6,327 bases of DNA from Microcaldota archaeon (GTDB lineage: Archaea; Micrarchaeota; Micrarchaeia; Anstonellales; Bilamarchaeaceae). Below are positions 1-5,657 of this stretch, piece after piece (positions within the stretch are counted from its first letter, which is position 1; each line of letters opens with the position of its first letter). The position numbers and the translations under genes are program-made. The DNA is taken from positions 1 through 6,327 of the forward strand of contig JAKANX010000062.1 in the NCBI GenBank assembly GCA_021823425.1, written 5' to 3'. The notes beneath the pieces are model-generated. The model did not search any database. It was not told the DNA's origin and was given only the letters and a program-made list of their open reading frames with translations.

Positions 1-774
1 TTCTGACATACATTCCCCATACTTCCGGGAAACCCCGCTCATCGGATGCTCCATTGCGTAATTATTCACTATGCTGAGGAAATCATCGTCTAGGGAACCG
101 AAAAAGCGCTCAAGCGCCAGCTTCCTTTTGGATGCTCCCACGAGGAAATTATTCAGTCTCGTGGAAATATCCAGCGATTCGGCAGGGGTAGCCGAGCCCT
201 TCTTGCGGTACCATTCCAGGAAAGCCCGTATTTCCCCCGGGCGTTCCTCGAAATACTGCTGTGCGAGCAGTTTCGAATTCCGCTCGCTCCCGTAGCCTAT
301 AATGAAGTCGCGCGGGTCGTACTTCGAGCGCCCGAGCGCGGTTTGCGCGAGCAGGTCTATGAATCCTTCGTCCAGGGAATCCGGGGATATCCCCCCGAAA
401 GCCCCGTGCATGATTTCATGGGTTATTGCGTCTTTCACCAGGGGCAGGAGGTAGAATTCCCGGGGCCCGTGGACTGTGGAGCCCCTCAGGCAGGCGGCAG
501 CTCCGTATCCATCGCAAATCCTCGCGCGCTCGAAAAACCCGTTCGCCTCGAATTTCAGTCCTTTGAGCGCCCCGGCAATTTCCTTCCTCGCTTCCGGGCC
601 GAACTCGAATTTCGCATCGTATTTATTCCGGATGTTGCTCTCAAGCAGGACGAGCAGCCTGGGCTCCCCGCCCTTGCCCACGGGCTCCAGCATTTCGTTG
701 AAAGCCCTTTTCCCGCGCCCGGCAGCGTACCATGCCGGGACTTCCTGAGTTTGGCCCTGTGTAATCCCAATCAC
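1..774 (-). CDS. Predicted HExxH zinc metallopeptidase (gluzincin-like), C-terminus outside the window
   Basis: The frame is open for 258 codons from a GTG at 774 to the left edge with no stop. GTG overlaps the lipoprotein TGA in a GTGA junction (4 nt), suggesting translational coupling; GGAGG directly abuts the GTG with no spacer, so the start is not certain, and an in-frame ATG lies at 693. Residues 119-123 read HEIMH, a HExxH zinc site, in the context DAITHEIMHGAFGG. Thirteen residues after the second His comes DEGFIDLLAQ (135-144), where Glu136 could be the third zinc ligand as in gluzincins of clan MA. C87 and C95 lie in a short loop upstream. The C-terminal visible part (180-258) is helical and charged. 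No signal peptide or membrane helix is visible from this start, so its location is unclear. Substrate unknown; processing of the adjacent pilin or lipoprotein is only a hypothesis. Confidence 0.8.
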   Translation of the reverse strand, partial: MIGITQGQTQEVPAWYAAGRGKRAFNEMLEPVGKGGEPRLLVLLESNIRNKYDAKFEFGPEARKEIAGALKGLKFEANGFFERARICDGYGAAACLRGSTVHGPREFYLLPLVKDAITHEIMHGAFGGISPDSLDEGFIDLLAQTALGRSKYDPRDFIIGYGSERNSKLLAQQYFEERPGEIRAFLEWYRKKGSATPAESLDISTRLNNFLVGASKRKLALERFFGSLDDDFLSIVNNYAMEHPMSGVSRKYGECMSE

Positions 775-1235
775 CCTCCGATTGTCCCGCTTACGTTTCC
801 GGTTTCCTGCCTCGTTATCGTGTAGTCCAGGTCGTTCTCGTAATTGTACCAGAGCGTCACGTATCCGGTGAAATTCCCTGCTGCGGAAGAAACAGGGGCG
901 TACCCGTCCTTGCACTGCACCGCGAACCTGTGCGCGCTTCCGGGCGCCAGCACCACATTTCCGCTCACGTTGAGCCCGTTCTTCTCGTCCTGCGGCTGAG
1001 GGGGGGCGAGCGTGCACGCCGCTTCCCACACCACTATTCTTTGCGCCTGCGTGGTCCCGAAAGTAAAGTCCAAGTATGTTGTCCCGTTGGTTCCGTTGAA
1101 GAGCCGCGCGGGTTCGCACGTGAACCCCTGTTCCATGATGCACTGCGCGCCTGATTCGGGCCGGGGAAATGCGCAACCCGCGAAAAGAAGAAGGATGAAA
1201 GAAAAAAGAAGGAAAATGCGGGGGCCGAAGCGCAT
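771..1235 (-). CDS. Predicted lipoprotein, paralogue of the adjacent pilin ectodomain
   Basis: A 154-residue protein starting at the ATG 3 nt after the pilin stop. Residues 1-20 form a signal sequence (Arg at 2 and 6, then a Leu/Phe-rich core) ending in the lipobox LFAGC with Cys21, so it is probably lipid-anchored to the outer face of the membrane. The mature part aligns with the preceding pilin: C32/C40 in CIMEQGFTC has the same C-x7-C spacing, followed by YLDFTF (54-59), C74 in AACTL, PGSAHRF (98-104), C108 in VQCKD and WYNYEND (129-135). It lacks the class III QxxxE signal. It has five N-X-S/T sequons (N47, N50, N89, N121, N147), while the pilin has none. I infer a tandem duplication that swapped the pilin helix for a lipid anchor. 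Possible roles are a filament base or cap, or a pilin-interacting surface protein. Its stop overlaps the next gene. Confidence 0.88.
   Translation of the reverse strand: MRFGPRIFLLFSFILLLFAGCAFPRPESGAQCIMEQGFTCEPARLFNGTNGTTYLDFTFGTTQAQRIVVWEAACTLAPPQPQDEKNGLNVSGNVVLAPGSAHRFAVQCKDGYAPVSSAAGNFTGYVTLWYNYENDLDYTITRQETGNVSGTIGG
831..851 (-). repeat. Copy 2 of the tandem-gene repeat (lipoprotein copy, encodes WYNYEND)
   Basis: Matches 1302-1322 at 19 of 21 positions, with 14 consecutive identical bases (838-851). It encodes WYNYEND in the lipoprotein. Flanking DNA has diverged although the protein-level alignment continues. Confidence 0.7.
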
Positions 1236-1238
1236 GCT

Positions 1239-1823
1239 TCAGCCCTGGAGGACCTGTCCGCTCACTGTTCCGGAAATGAGCCTCTTGATGTCAGGCTCGG
1301 GATCGTTGTCGTAATTGTACCAAATCACGATGTATCCCCGGAAGTCCTGGCCGGAGAGCAGCCGCAGCGGGTTGTTGCTGCCCTTGTCCATGCACTTTAC
1401 CTTGTTGTCCCCGTTGAACGTGAAGCTCGCGCCCGGCTGTATCGTAACCAGCCCGTCCGCGTATTCGGTTGAATCGGAAATCTTTGCGTCCTGCGGCGAG
1501 TCTACGGTGCAGATTATGTTCCTGATTTTCATGGTCTGCTGGCCCTTGTTCTGCAGCGTGAAAGCGAGGTAGTCGCGCCCTCCGCTGCTGATTATCTGCG
1601 GGAGCGGGTCGTTGCACACGTAGCCCACGGGAAGCGAACACTGCTCTACCTTGAGGCCGCTCTGCGTCATGAGCGTGAGCGCCACTATCACAATCGCTAT
1701 TACGAGTATGGCCCAGCCGTAGGTCATCAGGTATTCTATCGCAGCCTGCCCCTTCATGCTGTTTCCAGTTGCCGGTTTCGTGTTCGGGAACGCGAAGCCC
1801 GCAAATCTGTCCATAATCGTCAT
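1239..1823 (-). CDS. Class III signal-peptide pilin-like protein with four-cysteine ectodomain
   Basis: This is a pilin-like subunit. From the ATG at 1823 it has 194 residues. The signal MKGQAAIEYL (23-32), with predicted cleavage between Gly25 and Gln26 and Glu30 at +5, is the archaeal class III (DUF361-type) signal, followed by a hydrophobic helix to about residue 52 that would form the filament core. The ectodomain has four cysteines: C62 and C70 in CSLPVGYVC, C105 in IICTV, and C144 in VKCMD. It ends in WYNYDND (168-174) and a short beta-like tail. From memory, similar C-x7-C pilin-like proteins are common in DPANN and some other archaea. The ATG at 1823 has AGGTGG 4 nt upstream and follows the platform stop by 8 nt, but leaves a 25-residue leader; ATG 1814 or 1757 would give a shorter one. 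A longer same-frame start far upstream only reads across the previous gene out of frame. Confidence 0.9.
   Translation of the reverse strand: MTIMDRFAGFAFPNTKPATGNSMKGQAAIEYLMTYGWAILVIAIVIVALTLMTQSGLKVEQCSLPVGYVCNDPLPQIISSGGRDYLAFTLQNKGQQTMKIRNIICTVDSPQDAKISDSTEYADGLVTIQPGASFTFNGDNKVKCMDKGSNNPLRLLSGQDFRGYIVIWYNYDNDPEPDIKRLISGTVSGQVLQG
1302..1322 (-). repeat. Copy 1 of a diverged tandem-gene repeat (pilin copy, encodes WYNYDND)
   Basis: This 21-nt segment matches 831-851 at 19 of 21 positions in the same orientation. It encodes WYNYDND at the end of the pilin ectodomain and is the clearest DNA-level trace of the duplication linking the pilin and lipoprotein genes. Confidence 0.7.
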
Positions 1824-1827
1824 CAAA

Positions 1828-1833
1828 CCACCT
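1828..1833 (-). promoter_or_regulatory. Ribosome binding site of the pilin-like gene
   Basis: The minus strand reads AGGTGG, overlapping the stop codon of platform protein 2 and ending 4 nt before the ATG at 1823. It is the best Shine-Dalgarno-like match in the window and favours ATG 1823 (or 1814) over the ATG at 1757, which lies directly before the signal motif and has no comparable element. Confidence 0.55.
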
Positions 1834-2893
1834 ATATCAGCATTCCCGCGAAGAAGCTCTCCAGGAAGGAGGAGACCACGAAATACACGAGATATGCGAC
1901 TATGAGCATGAACGGGAAATACTTTATCCCCTGGTTCTTGGAGCCGGTCTGCACCACCCCTATTATGAGAGACGATATCAGCGTCGTGATGAATATGGTG
2001 GCGAGAGAGAAATAGAAGAAGTCCGTGGAAGTCACGAGCGGCGCGCTCGGCTTGAGGTAAGTGCTCATCTGCACCGCGGTCTGGGGAAGGAATTCGAACG
2101 ACTTCTCCAGTATGCCGAGCAGCTTGTTCACCACCGCGAAAAGGAAAGGCGCGCCGAGCGCCGCGGAAAACACTACGAATATCTCGTATATCAGCAGCGA
2201 CGCCGCTATGTCCTTGCGGAGCATCGCGGTCTCCCTCGCGTCCGAAGCCGTCATTTCCAGTATCTTTGCGACCTCGCCTCCTGTTAGCGACGCCTGCTTT
2301 ATGAGCGAAATCGTCCGTTCCAAAACGCGTGAGTCGAACCTCTCGTTGAGCTTGTCCAGCGCGGAATTGAGCGATTCGCCGCTGAACGCGCCCTTTATCA
2401 CATTCCTGACTTCTATGCTGAGGATTCCGAACTCGGGCTTGGCGGCGTACCAAATCGCCTGGTCAATGGTCATTCCCGCGCGCACGTTCGCTCCAATTAG
2501 GGTGAGGAAGTCCGGAAGGACCGCCTCAACCGCATTCTTCCTCGTCTCGGACATCAATATGAGTATTGCGGTCACGACCACGTAAGTGGCGAAGACCACG
2601 ACCACCAACGAGAGGACGAGCACAAGCAGCAGCGTTATGAACTTGAGCAAAATCGTGGGCAGCATGAGCCCCTCCAACCCTCCGCTCACCGCGCCCAGAA
2701 AGAACTTCTGCGAGCTCGGGAGCAGGAAAATCACGGCCGAAAGGAAAAGGGTCGCCGTCAGCACCGTGGCTATGAGGTAGCCCGCGAACGCCTCAGGCGA
2801 GACAAGCACTCCCGCAGAGTGTATGAGCCTGCCGAAGGAGCGCATCTGCTCCCTGGAGAACATCCTTCCGAGGCTTTCAAAGTTTACCGCCAT
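1832..2893 (-). CDS. T2SSF-domain inner-membrane platform protein 2 (TadC/FlaJ-like)
   Basis: This is the second platform protein, expected to pair with the preceding one. The ATG at 2893 (353 residues) sits in a TGATG stop-start overlap, a sign of translational coupling; a GTG codon immediately upstream (2896) would give one extra residue. Hydrophobic segments lie near residues 36-58, 82-114 (unusually long, may be a re-entrant or double helix), 229-254, 291-315 and 324-348. The cytoplasmic T2SSF region covers about 118-228, with VRAGMTIDQAI (137-147), FSGESLNSALDKL (170-182) and SLTGGEVAKILEM (202-214), motifs parallel to those of platform protein 1. It is longer than that neighbour and ends with an extra pair of membrane helices after the usual core. 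Two adjacent T2SSF genes are normal for archaeal pili and Tad systems, while the archaellum has a single FlaJ, so this favours a pilus-type machine. Confidence 0.93.
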   Translation of the reverse strand: MAVNFESLGRMFSREQMRSFGRLIHSAGVLVSPEAFAGYLIATVLTATLFLSAVIFLLPSSQKFFLGAVSGGLEGLMLPTILLKFITLLLVLVLSLVVVVFATYVVVTAILILMSETRKNAVEAVLPDFLTLIGANVRAGMTIDQAIWYAAKPEFGILSIEVRNVIKGAFSGESLNSALDKLNERFDSRVLERTISLIKQASLTGGEVAKILEMTASDARETAMLRKDIAASLLIYEIFVVFSAALGAPFLFAVVNKLLGILEKSFEFLPQTAVQMSTYLKPSAPLVTSTDFFYFSLATIFITTLISSLIIGVVQTGSKNQGIKYFPFMLIVAYLVYFVVSSFLESFFAGMLI

Positions 2894-3783
2894 CACATCA
2901 CATACCTTGGCCTCGAGCTTTCAACGAAGCTGAGGAACATGAACTGGATTATCGCAATCAGGGCAATCACGTACAGCAGCGACGTAGAAGTTATGCCCAG
3001 CGAGCCCCCGCTCACGAGCGAGAACAGTATTATCGCGAACGCGACCCCCAGCGAGGGGAATATTATCCCGAATATCATGAAGAACATTATCAGCGGGTTG
3101 AGCTTCTGGCCGTACGCCTTGAGCGAAATGGCCTGCTCCCTGGCTATCTGGTTGAGCACCACTTCAAGCGAGTCCGCGACGTCCGCGCCCGAGGAGAGCG
3201 CGTTGGACAGCTGCATCATTATGCGCGAGAACTCGTTGCTCGGGCTGTTCGCCCCGGCCTCCCTTATCGCCTGCCCCATGGGCACGCCGAGGTTGATTTT
3301 CTCCACCACTCTCCGGAATTCCTCGCTCACCGCCCCGTATCCCGAGGAAACCCCGACGAGCGAGTCGAAGAGCGGCATTCCCGCGCGCAGCGCAATCAGT
3401 ATGTGCCTTCCCGCGAAGACGAGCTCGGTTTCTATGTCCTTCTGCCTCCCGTAGGTCTTTGCCTCTGGGTAGAGCATGAAGTAGAAGAACGTTCCTATTG
3501 CGATGAACGGGAACGCGGCGAGCGCGAACAGCACGTTTATGTAATATATATAGAACACGACTCCCGCGACCAGGGCCAGGCCGACGGAAACGTAGGCGGA
3601 CGCGATTAGCGCGCGCTCAAGGAACGCCGAAGGCGACTCCTGGATTCCTGCGAGGGCGAGCTTCTTCTTGAGGTCCGGGAAATACGGGGCTATGGAGTCG
3701 GTGAACGTGCGCGTAGGAGGCGCCCTTCTCTGCACCCGCGCGGTCCTTGCAACCGGGGAACTTATCACTTTTTCTTCATTCAT
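2893..3783 (-). CDS. T2SSF-domain inner-membrane platform protein 1 (TadB/GspF-like)
   Basis: This is one of two polytopic platform proteins expected to sit in the cytoplasmic membrane over the ATPase and pass pilin subunits into the filament. The ATG at 3783 gives 296 residues and has an AGGGG element 9 nt upstream. A GTG at 3810 would add nine residues and overlap the preceding gene; I prefer the ATG. Residues 1-30 are basic and Pro/Arg-rich. Hydrophobic segments lie near 57-80, 82-105, 230-257 and 267-286. The loop between the second and third pairs carries the T2SSF core: a helix with LRAGMPLFDSL (about 132-142), a Gly-Val-Pro turn GVPMGQAI (166-173) and LSSGADVADSLEVV (196-209). The arrangement of two helices, cytoplasmic T2SSF domain, two helices matches TadB/TadC-type proteins. 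Its stop TGA shares its last base with the ATG of the next gene. Confidence 0.93.
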   Translation of the reverse strand: MNEEKVISSPVARTARVQRRAPPTRTFTDSIAPYFPDLKKKLALAGIQESPSAFLERALIASAYVSVGLALVAGVVFYIYYINVLFALAAFPFIAIGTFFYFMLYPEAKTYGRQKDIETELVFAGRHILIALRAGMPLFDSLVGVSSGYGAVSEEFRRVVEKINLGVPMGQAIREAGANSPSNEFSRIMMQLSNALSSGADVADSLEVVLNQIAREQAISLKAYGQKLNPLIMFFMIFGIIFPSLGVAFAIILFSLVSGGSLGITSTSLLYVIALIAIIQFMFLSFVESSRPRYVM

Positions 3784-3792
3784 GCCACAAAA

Positions 3793-3797
3793 CCCCT
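3793..3797 (-). promoter_or_regulatory. Candidate ribosome binding site of platform protein 1
   Basis: AGGGG on the minus strand lies 9 nt before the ATG at 3783 and downstream of the preceding gene's stop (3802-3800). It supports that ATG over the in-frame GTG at 3810. Confidence 0.4.
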
Positions 3798-3799
3798 GC

Positions 3800-5647
3800 C
3801 TATATTTCACCGAAATATTTAATTATAATGTCCTTTTTCAATCCTGCGTCCTTTGCCATGAGCGCCCTCGCTTTTGAGAGCAGTTCCAGCTTCGCGACCT
3901 TGCCGCTCTCCAGCTCCGCATACCTGTCCGGGTGCGAGGCGTGCATGTACTTGAGCAGCTCCTCCTCCTTCATGTTCACTATTGAGAGCACCTTCTCGGT
4001 CTCCTCGCTCATGCGGGCCTCGAGCGCCTCGTGCCTCTTCCCTTTGACGAGCGAGGCGATTTCCTTGCGCATCGCGTCCTCAAGCGCGAGGAACTCGGCC
4101 GCGTAGTTGAACTTCATCTCCTTGAGCCGCTCCTCCGCCTTTTCCGAAACGTATTTGTCGCTCTTCATGTCCGCCGCGGACCTGAGCTTTTCCAGCGAGA
4201 GCGTGTGCTCGCGCAGGAAGAACGACTCGTACTTGTCGCTGAGCGATTCGGTCTGCGCCTTGAGCGCGTCCATATCCGCCACGAACGTGTTGTAGATGTC
4301 CTCCCTCTCCTTTTCGCCCTTTGCGGACTTGAGGGCCGAGGAGAACTGTGAAAGTATGCGGCCCAGCTGCTCGCCGTACTGCCTAGAGAGGTTCTCCTTC
4401 GCCGCGGCTATTTCCATCTTCTGGTCAACTTCCATCGCGTTGAAGAAGCTCGTTGCATATGAAACCGCGCGCTTGGGCAGGTCGGGCTTGCGCGAGAGCA
4501 TTTCCCTGAGCTTGGCCATCTCGGCCTGCAGCTCCTTGCGCCTGTTCATGCTCTTTTCCCTGAAAATCTCCTTGGTAATCTCAATCATGCGCTTCTTTAT
4601 CTCGCCCTCGTTGGCCTTCTCTAGGACCTTGGGCACCTTCTCCCCGATTTCCGCGAACTTGTGTTCCGCGGCCTCCTCCGGAGCCTCGGAGAGCAGCGGC
4701 GGCACCACCAGCGAGACCGCCTCGTGCTTTTCCAGATAAGTGTTTTCAGACTCGCCGAGCGCCTCCTTTGTTTCCTGCGAAATCGTCACTTCCTTTTTCT
4801 GCTCCTGCATCTCCTCCTTCTGCTCGGATTCAAAATCAAACTCGGGATGCGCGCCCGTGGGCTCGGGAACCTGCGGCCTGCGCGCCTCGGGCCTCTCCTC
4901 CCTCTTCTCAAAATCGAATTCGAATTCCGCCTCTTCTTTTTTGGGCTGCTCCGCAGCGGGCGTTTCCGCGGGCTTCCGCATCAGTCCGCTTATGCGCCTG
5001 TCAGCCTCGCCCGGCGCCTTGCTCTCCTGCTGCGCGGCCGGCTTTGATTCAAATGAAATCTCCAATCCCCCCGGCGTCCTCGCAGCTGCCTTTTTCTCCG
5101 GCTCAGCAGGAGCTTCCTTCTGTGCCGGCTTCTCTAACTGGAACATTGATTTTGATTCGGGCCTCGCAGCGGGCTGCGGCGCAATAGGGGGCGCCTGCAG
5201 CTTCGGCAGCACCGGCGGCTTGAGTTCGGGAAGCGGCATCGCCTTCTGCACAGGAGCCGTAGCAGCCGCAGGTTGCCGCGCTTGCGCAATTGGAGCGGAT
5301 ACTGGCGGCCCCGCAGGCGGAGCAACCGCCTTCGCCGCAGGCACGGGCGCGACCGCCTTTGCGGGCATGAGAACCTGCGGCCCTGCCGGCGCGGCGCCTG
5401 CTCCCGGAGCTGCGGGCATCTCCACCCTGCCCATCACCTGCTTGAACGTGCCCCCGCTCACCTTGGCTATCTTCACCACGCGCTCGTAGTCGTTGAGCAT
5501 GTCCAGGTAAACTGTGTCCACGAACTCCTCGGGCGAAAAGTCAATCGTCTTGGGAAGGTCAACCTCTCCCGCATAGGGCTTCTTCTCCCCGGCGTTCTTC
5601 TCGATCTTCCTCACTTCGTCCTGGAGTTCCTGGTAATCCATGCGCAT
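3800..5647 (-). CDS. Soluble Pro/Ala-linker and coiled-coil protein of a type IV filament locus, function unknown
   Basis: I do not recognise a named family. The ATG at 5647 gives 615 residues; a TTG at 5656 (one base after the ATPase stop) and an ATG at 5641 are alternatives, and none has a clear ribosome binding site. Residues 1-75 look like a small helical module. Residues 75-195 are Pro/Ala-rich and disordered, with AKAVAP twice (96-101, 105-110). Residues 195-290 are acidic and hold three short Phe/acidic motifs: EISFE (196-200), EFEFDFE (241-247) and EFDFE (269-273). From about 330 to the end the protein is Lys/Glu/Leu/Met-rich and helical, probably coiled coil. It has no cysteine, no tryptophan, no signal peptide and no membrane segment, so it is likely cytoplasmic. 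Its place between ATPase and platform genes suggests a cytosolic adaptor or scaffold of the machine; that role is inference. Confidence 0.88.
   Translation of the reverse strand: MRMDYQELQDEVRKIEKNAGEKKPYAGEVDLPKTIDFSPEEFVDTVYLDMLNDYERVVKIAKVSGGTFKQVMGRVEMPAAPGAGAAPAGPQVLMPAKAVAPVPAAKAVAPPAGPPVSAPIAQARQPAAATAPVQKAMPLPELKPPVLPKLQAPPIAPQPAARPESKSMFQLEKPAQKEAPAEPEKKAAARTPGGLEISFESKPAAQQESKAPGEADRRISGLMRKPAETPAAEQPKKEEAEFEFDFEKREERPEARRPQVPEPTGAHPEFDFESEQKEEMQEQKKEVTISQETKEALGESENTYLEKHEAVSLVVPPLLSEAPEEAAEHKFAEIGEKVPKVLEKANEGEIKKRMIEITKEIFREKSMNRRKELQAEMAKLREMLSRKPDLPKRAVSYATSFFNAMEVDQKMEIAAAKENLSRQYGEQLGRILSQFSSALKSAKGEKEREDIYNTFVADMDALKAQTESLSDKYESFFLREHTLSLEKLRSAADMKSDKYVSEKAEERLKEMKFNYAAEFLALEDAMRKEIASLVKGKRHEALEARMSEETEKVLSIVNMKEEELLKYMHASHPDRYAELESGKVAKLELLSKARALMAKDAGLKKDIIIKYFGEI
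3813..3840 (-). promoter_or_regulatory. Possible internal archaeal promoter (BRE plus TATA-like) ahead of the platform and pilin genes
   Basis: On the minus strand a purine-rich stretch TGAAAAAGGAC (3840-3830) is followed by 17 pure A/T bases (3829-3813) containing TATAATTAAATA. This order fits an archaeal BRE and TATA box, and the distance would place a start site near 3795, just before the ATG at 3783. It stands out against the GC-rich surroundings. It also encodes the last residues of the coiled-coil protein (KKDIIIKYF), so amino-acid demand could explain part of the A/T richness. Confidence 0.25.
4829..5062 (-). other. Region with three Phe/acidic linear motifs in the coiled-coil protein
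   Basis: Within the acidic, probably disordered linker the motifs EISFE (5062-5048), EFEFDFE (4927-4907) and EFDFE (4843-4829) recur. Alternating Phe and Asp/Glu in an otherwise Lys/Glu/Pro-rich stretch is typical of short docking motifs that bind a folded partner. The partner is unknown; the ATPase or the T2SSF cytoplasmic domains encoded next door are candidates. Confidence 0.5.
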
Positions 5648-5657
5648 CCCGGGCAAT

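Noticed and set aside
366..405. A possible frameshift in the peptidase at a run of six C (plus strand)
   Set aside because: Careful reading shows the frame continues through the run (HEIMHGAFGGISPDSLDEGF) and stays open to the window edge.
555..770. A 71-residue minus-strand reading frame starting TTG at 770
   Set aside because: It overlaps the metallopeptidase frame, which is longer, has a recognisable zinc site and protein-like composition; the short one does not.
343..825. A 160-residue plus-strand open frame
   Set aside because: Antisense to the metallopeptidase and lipoprotein; ignores their junction and shows no recognisable motif.
1183..1218. A pyrimidine-rich, T-rich tract on the minus strand resembling an archaeal terminator
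   Set aside because: It encodes the Leu/Phe-rich signal sequence of the lipoprotein and the operon continues without a gap.
1824..2453. A same-frame N-terminal extension that would make the pilin a 404-residue protein
   Set aside because: The added part is Arg/Gly/His-rich, out of frame with the platform gene it overlaps, and the class III signal would be buried mid-protein; it is a GC-rich shadow frame.
2819..3454. A 211-residue plus-strand open frame
   Set aside because: Antisense shadow of the platform genes, crossing their junction with no domain or ribosome binding site.
3541..3555. An A/T run (TATATATA-like) resembling a TATA box
   Set aside because: Deep inside platform protein 1 and fully explained by codons for a Tyr/Ile-rich membrane helix; no gene starts downstream at a suitable distance.
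4740..5489. A 249-residue plus-strand open frame rich in Ser, Gly and Ala
   Set aside because: It is the antisense of the Pro/Ala linker of the coiled-coil gene; composition mirrors that low complexity and no domain is visible.
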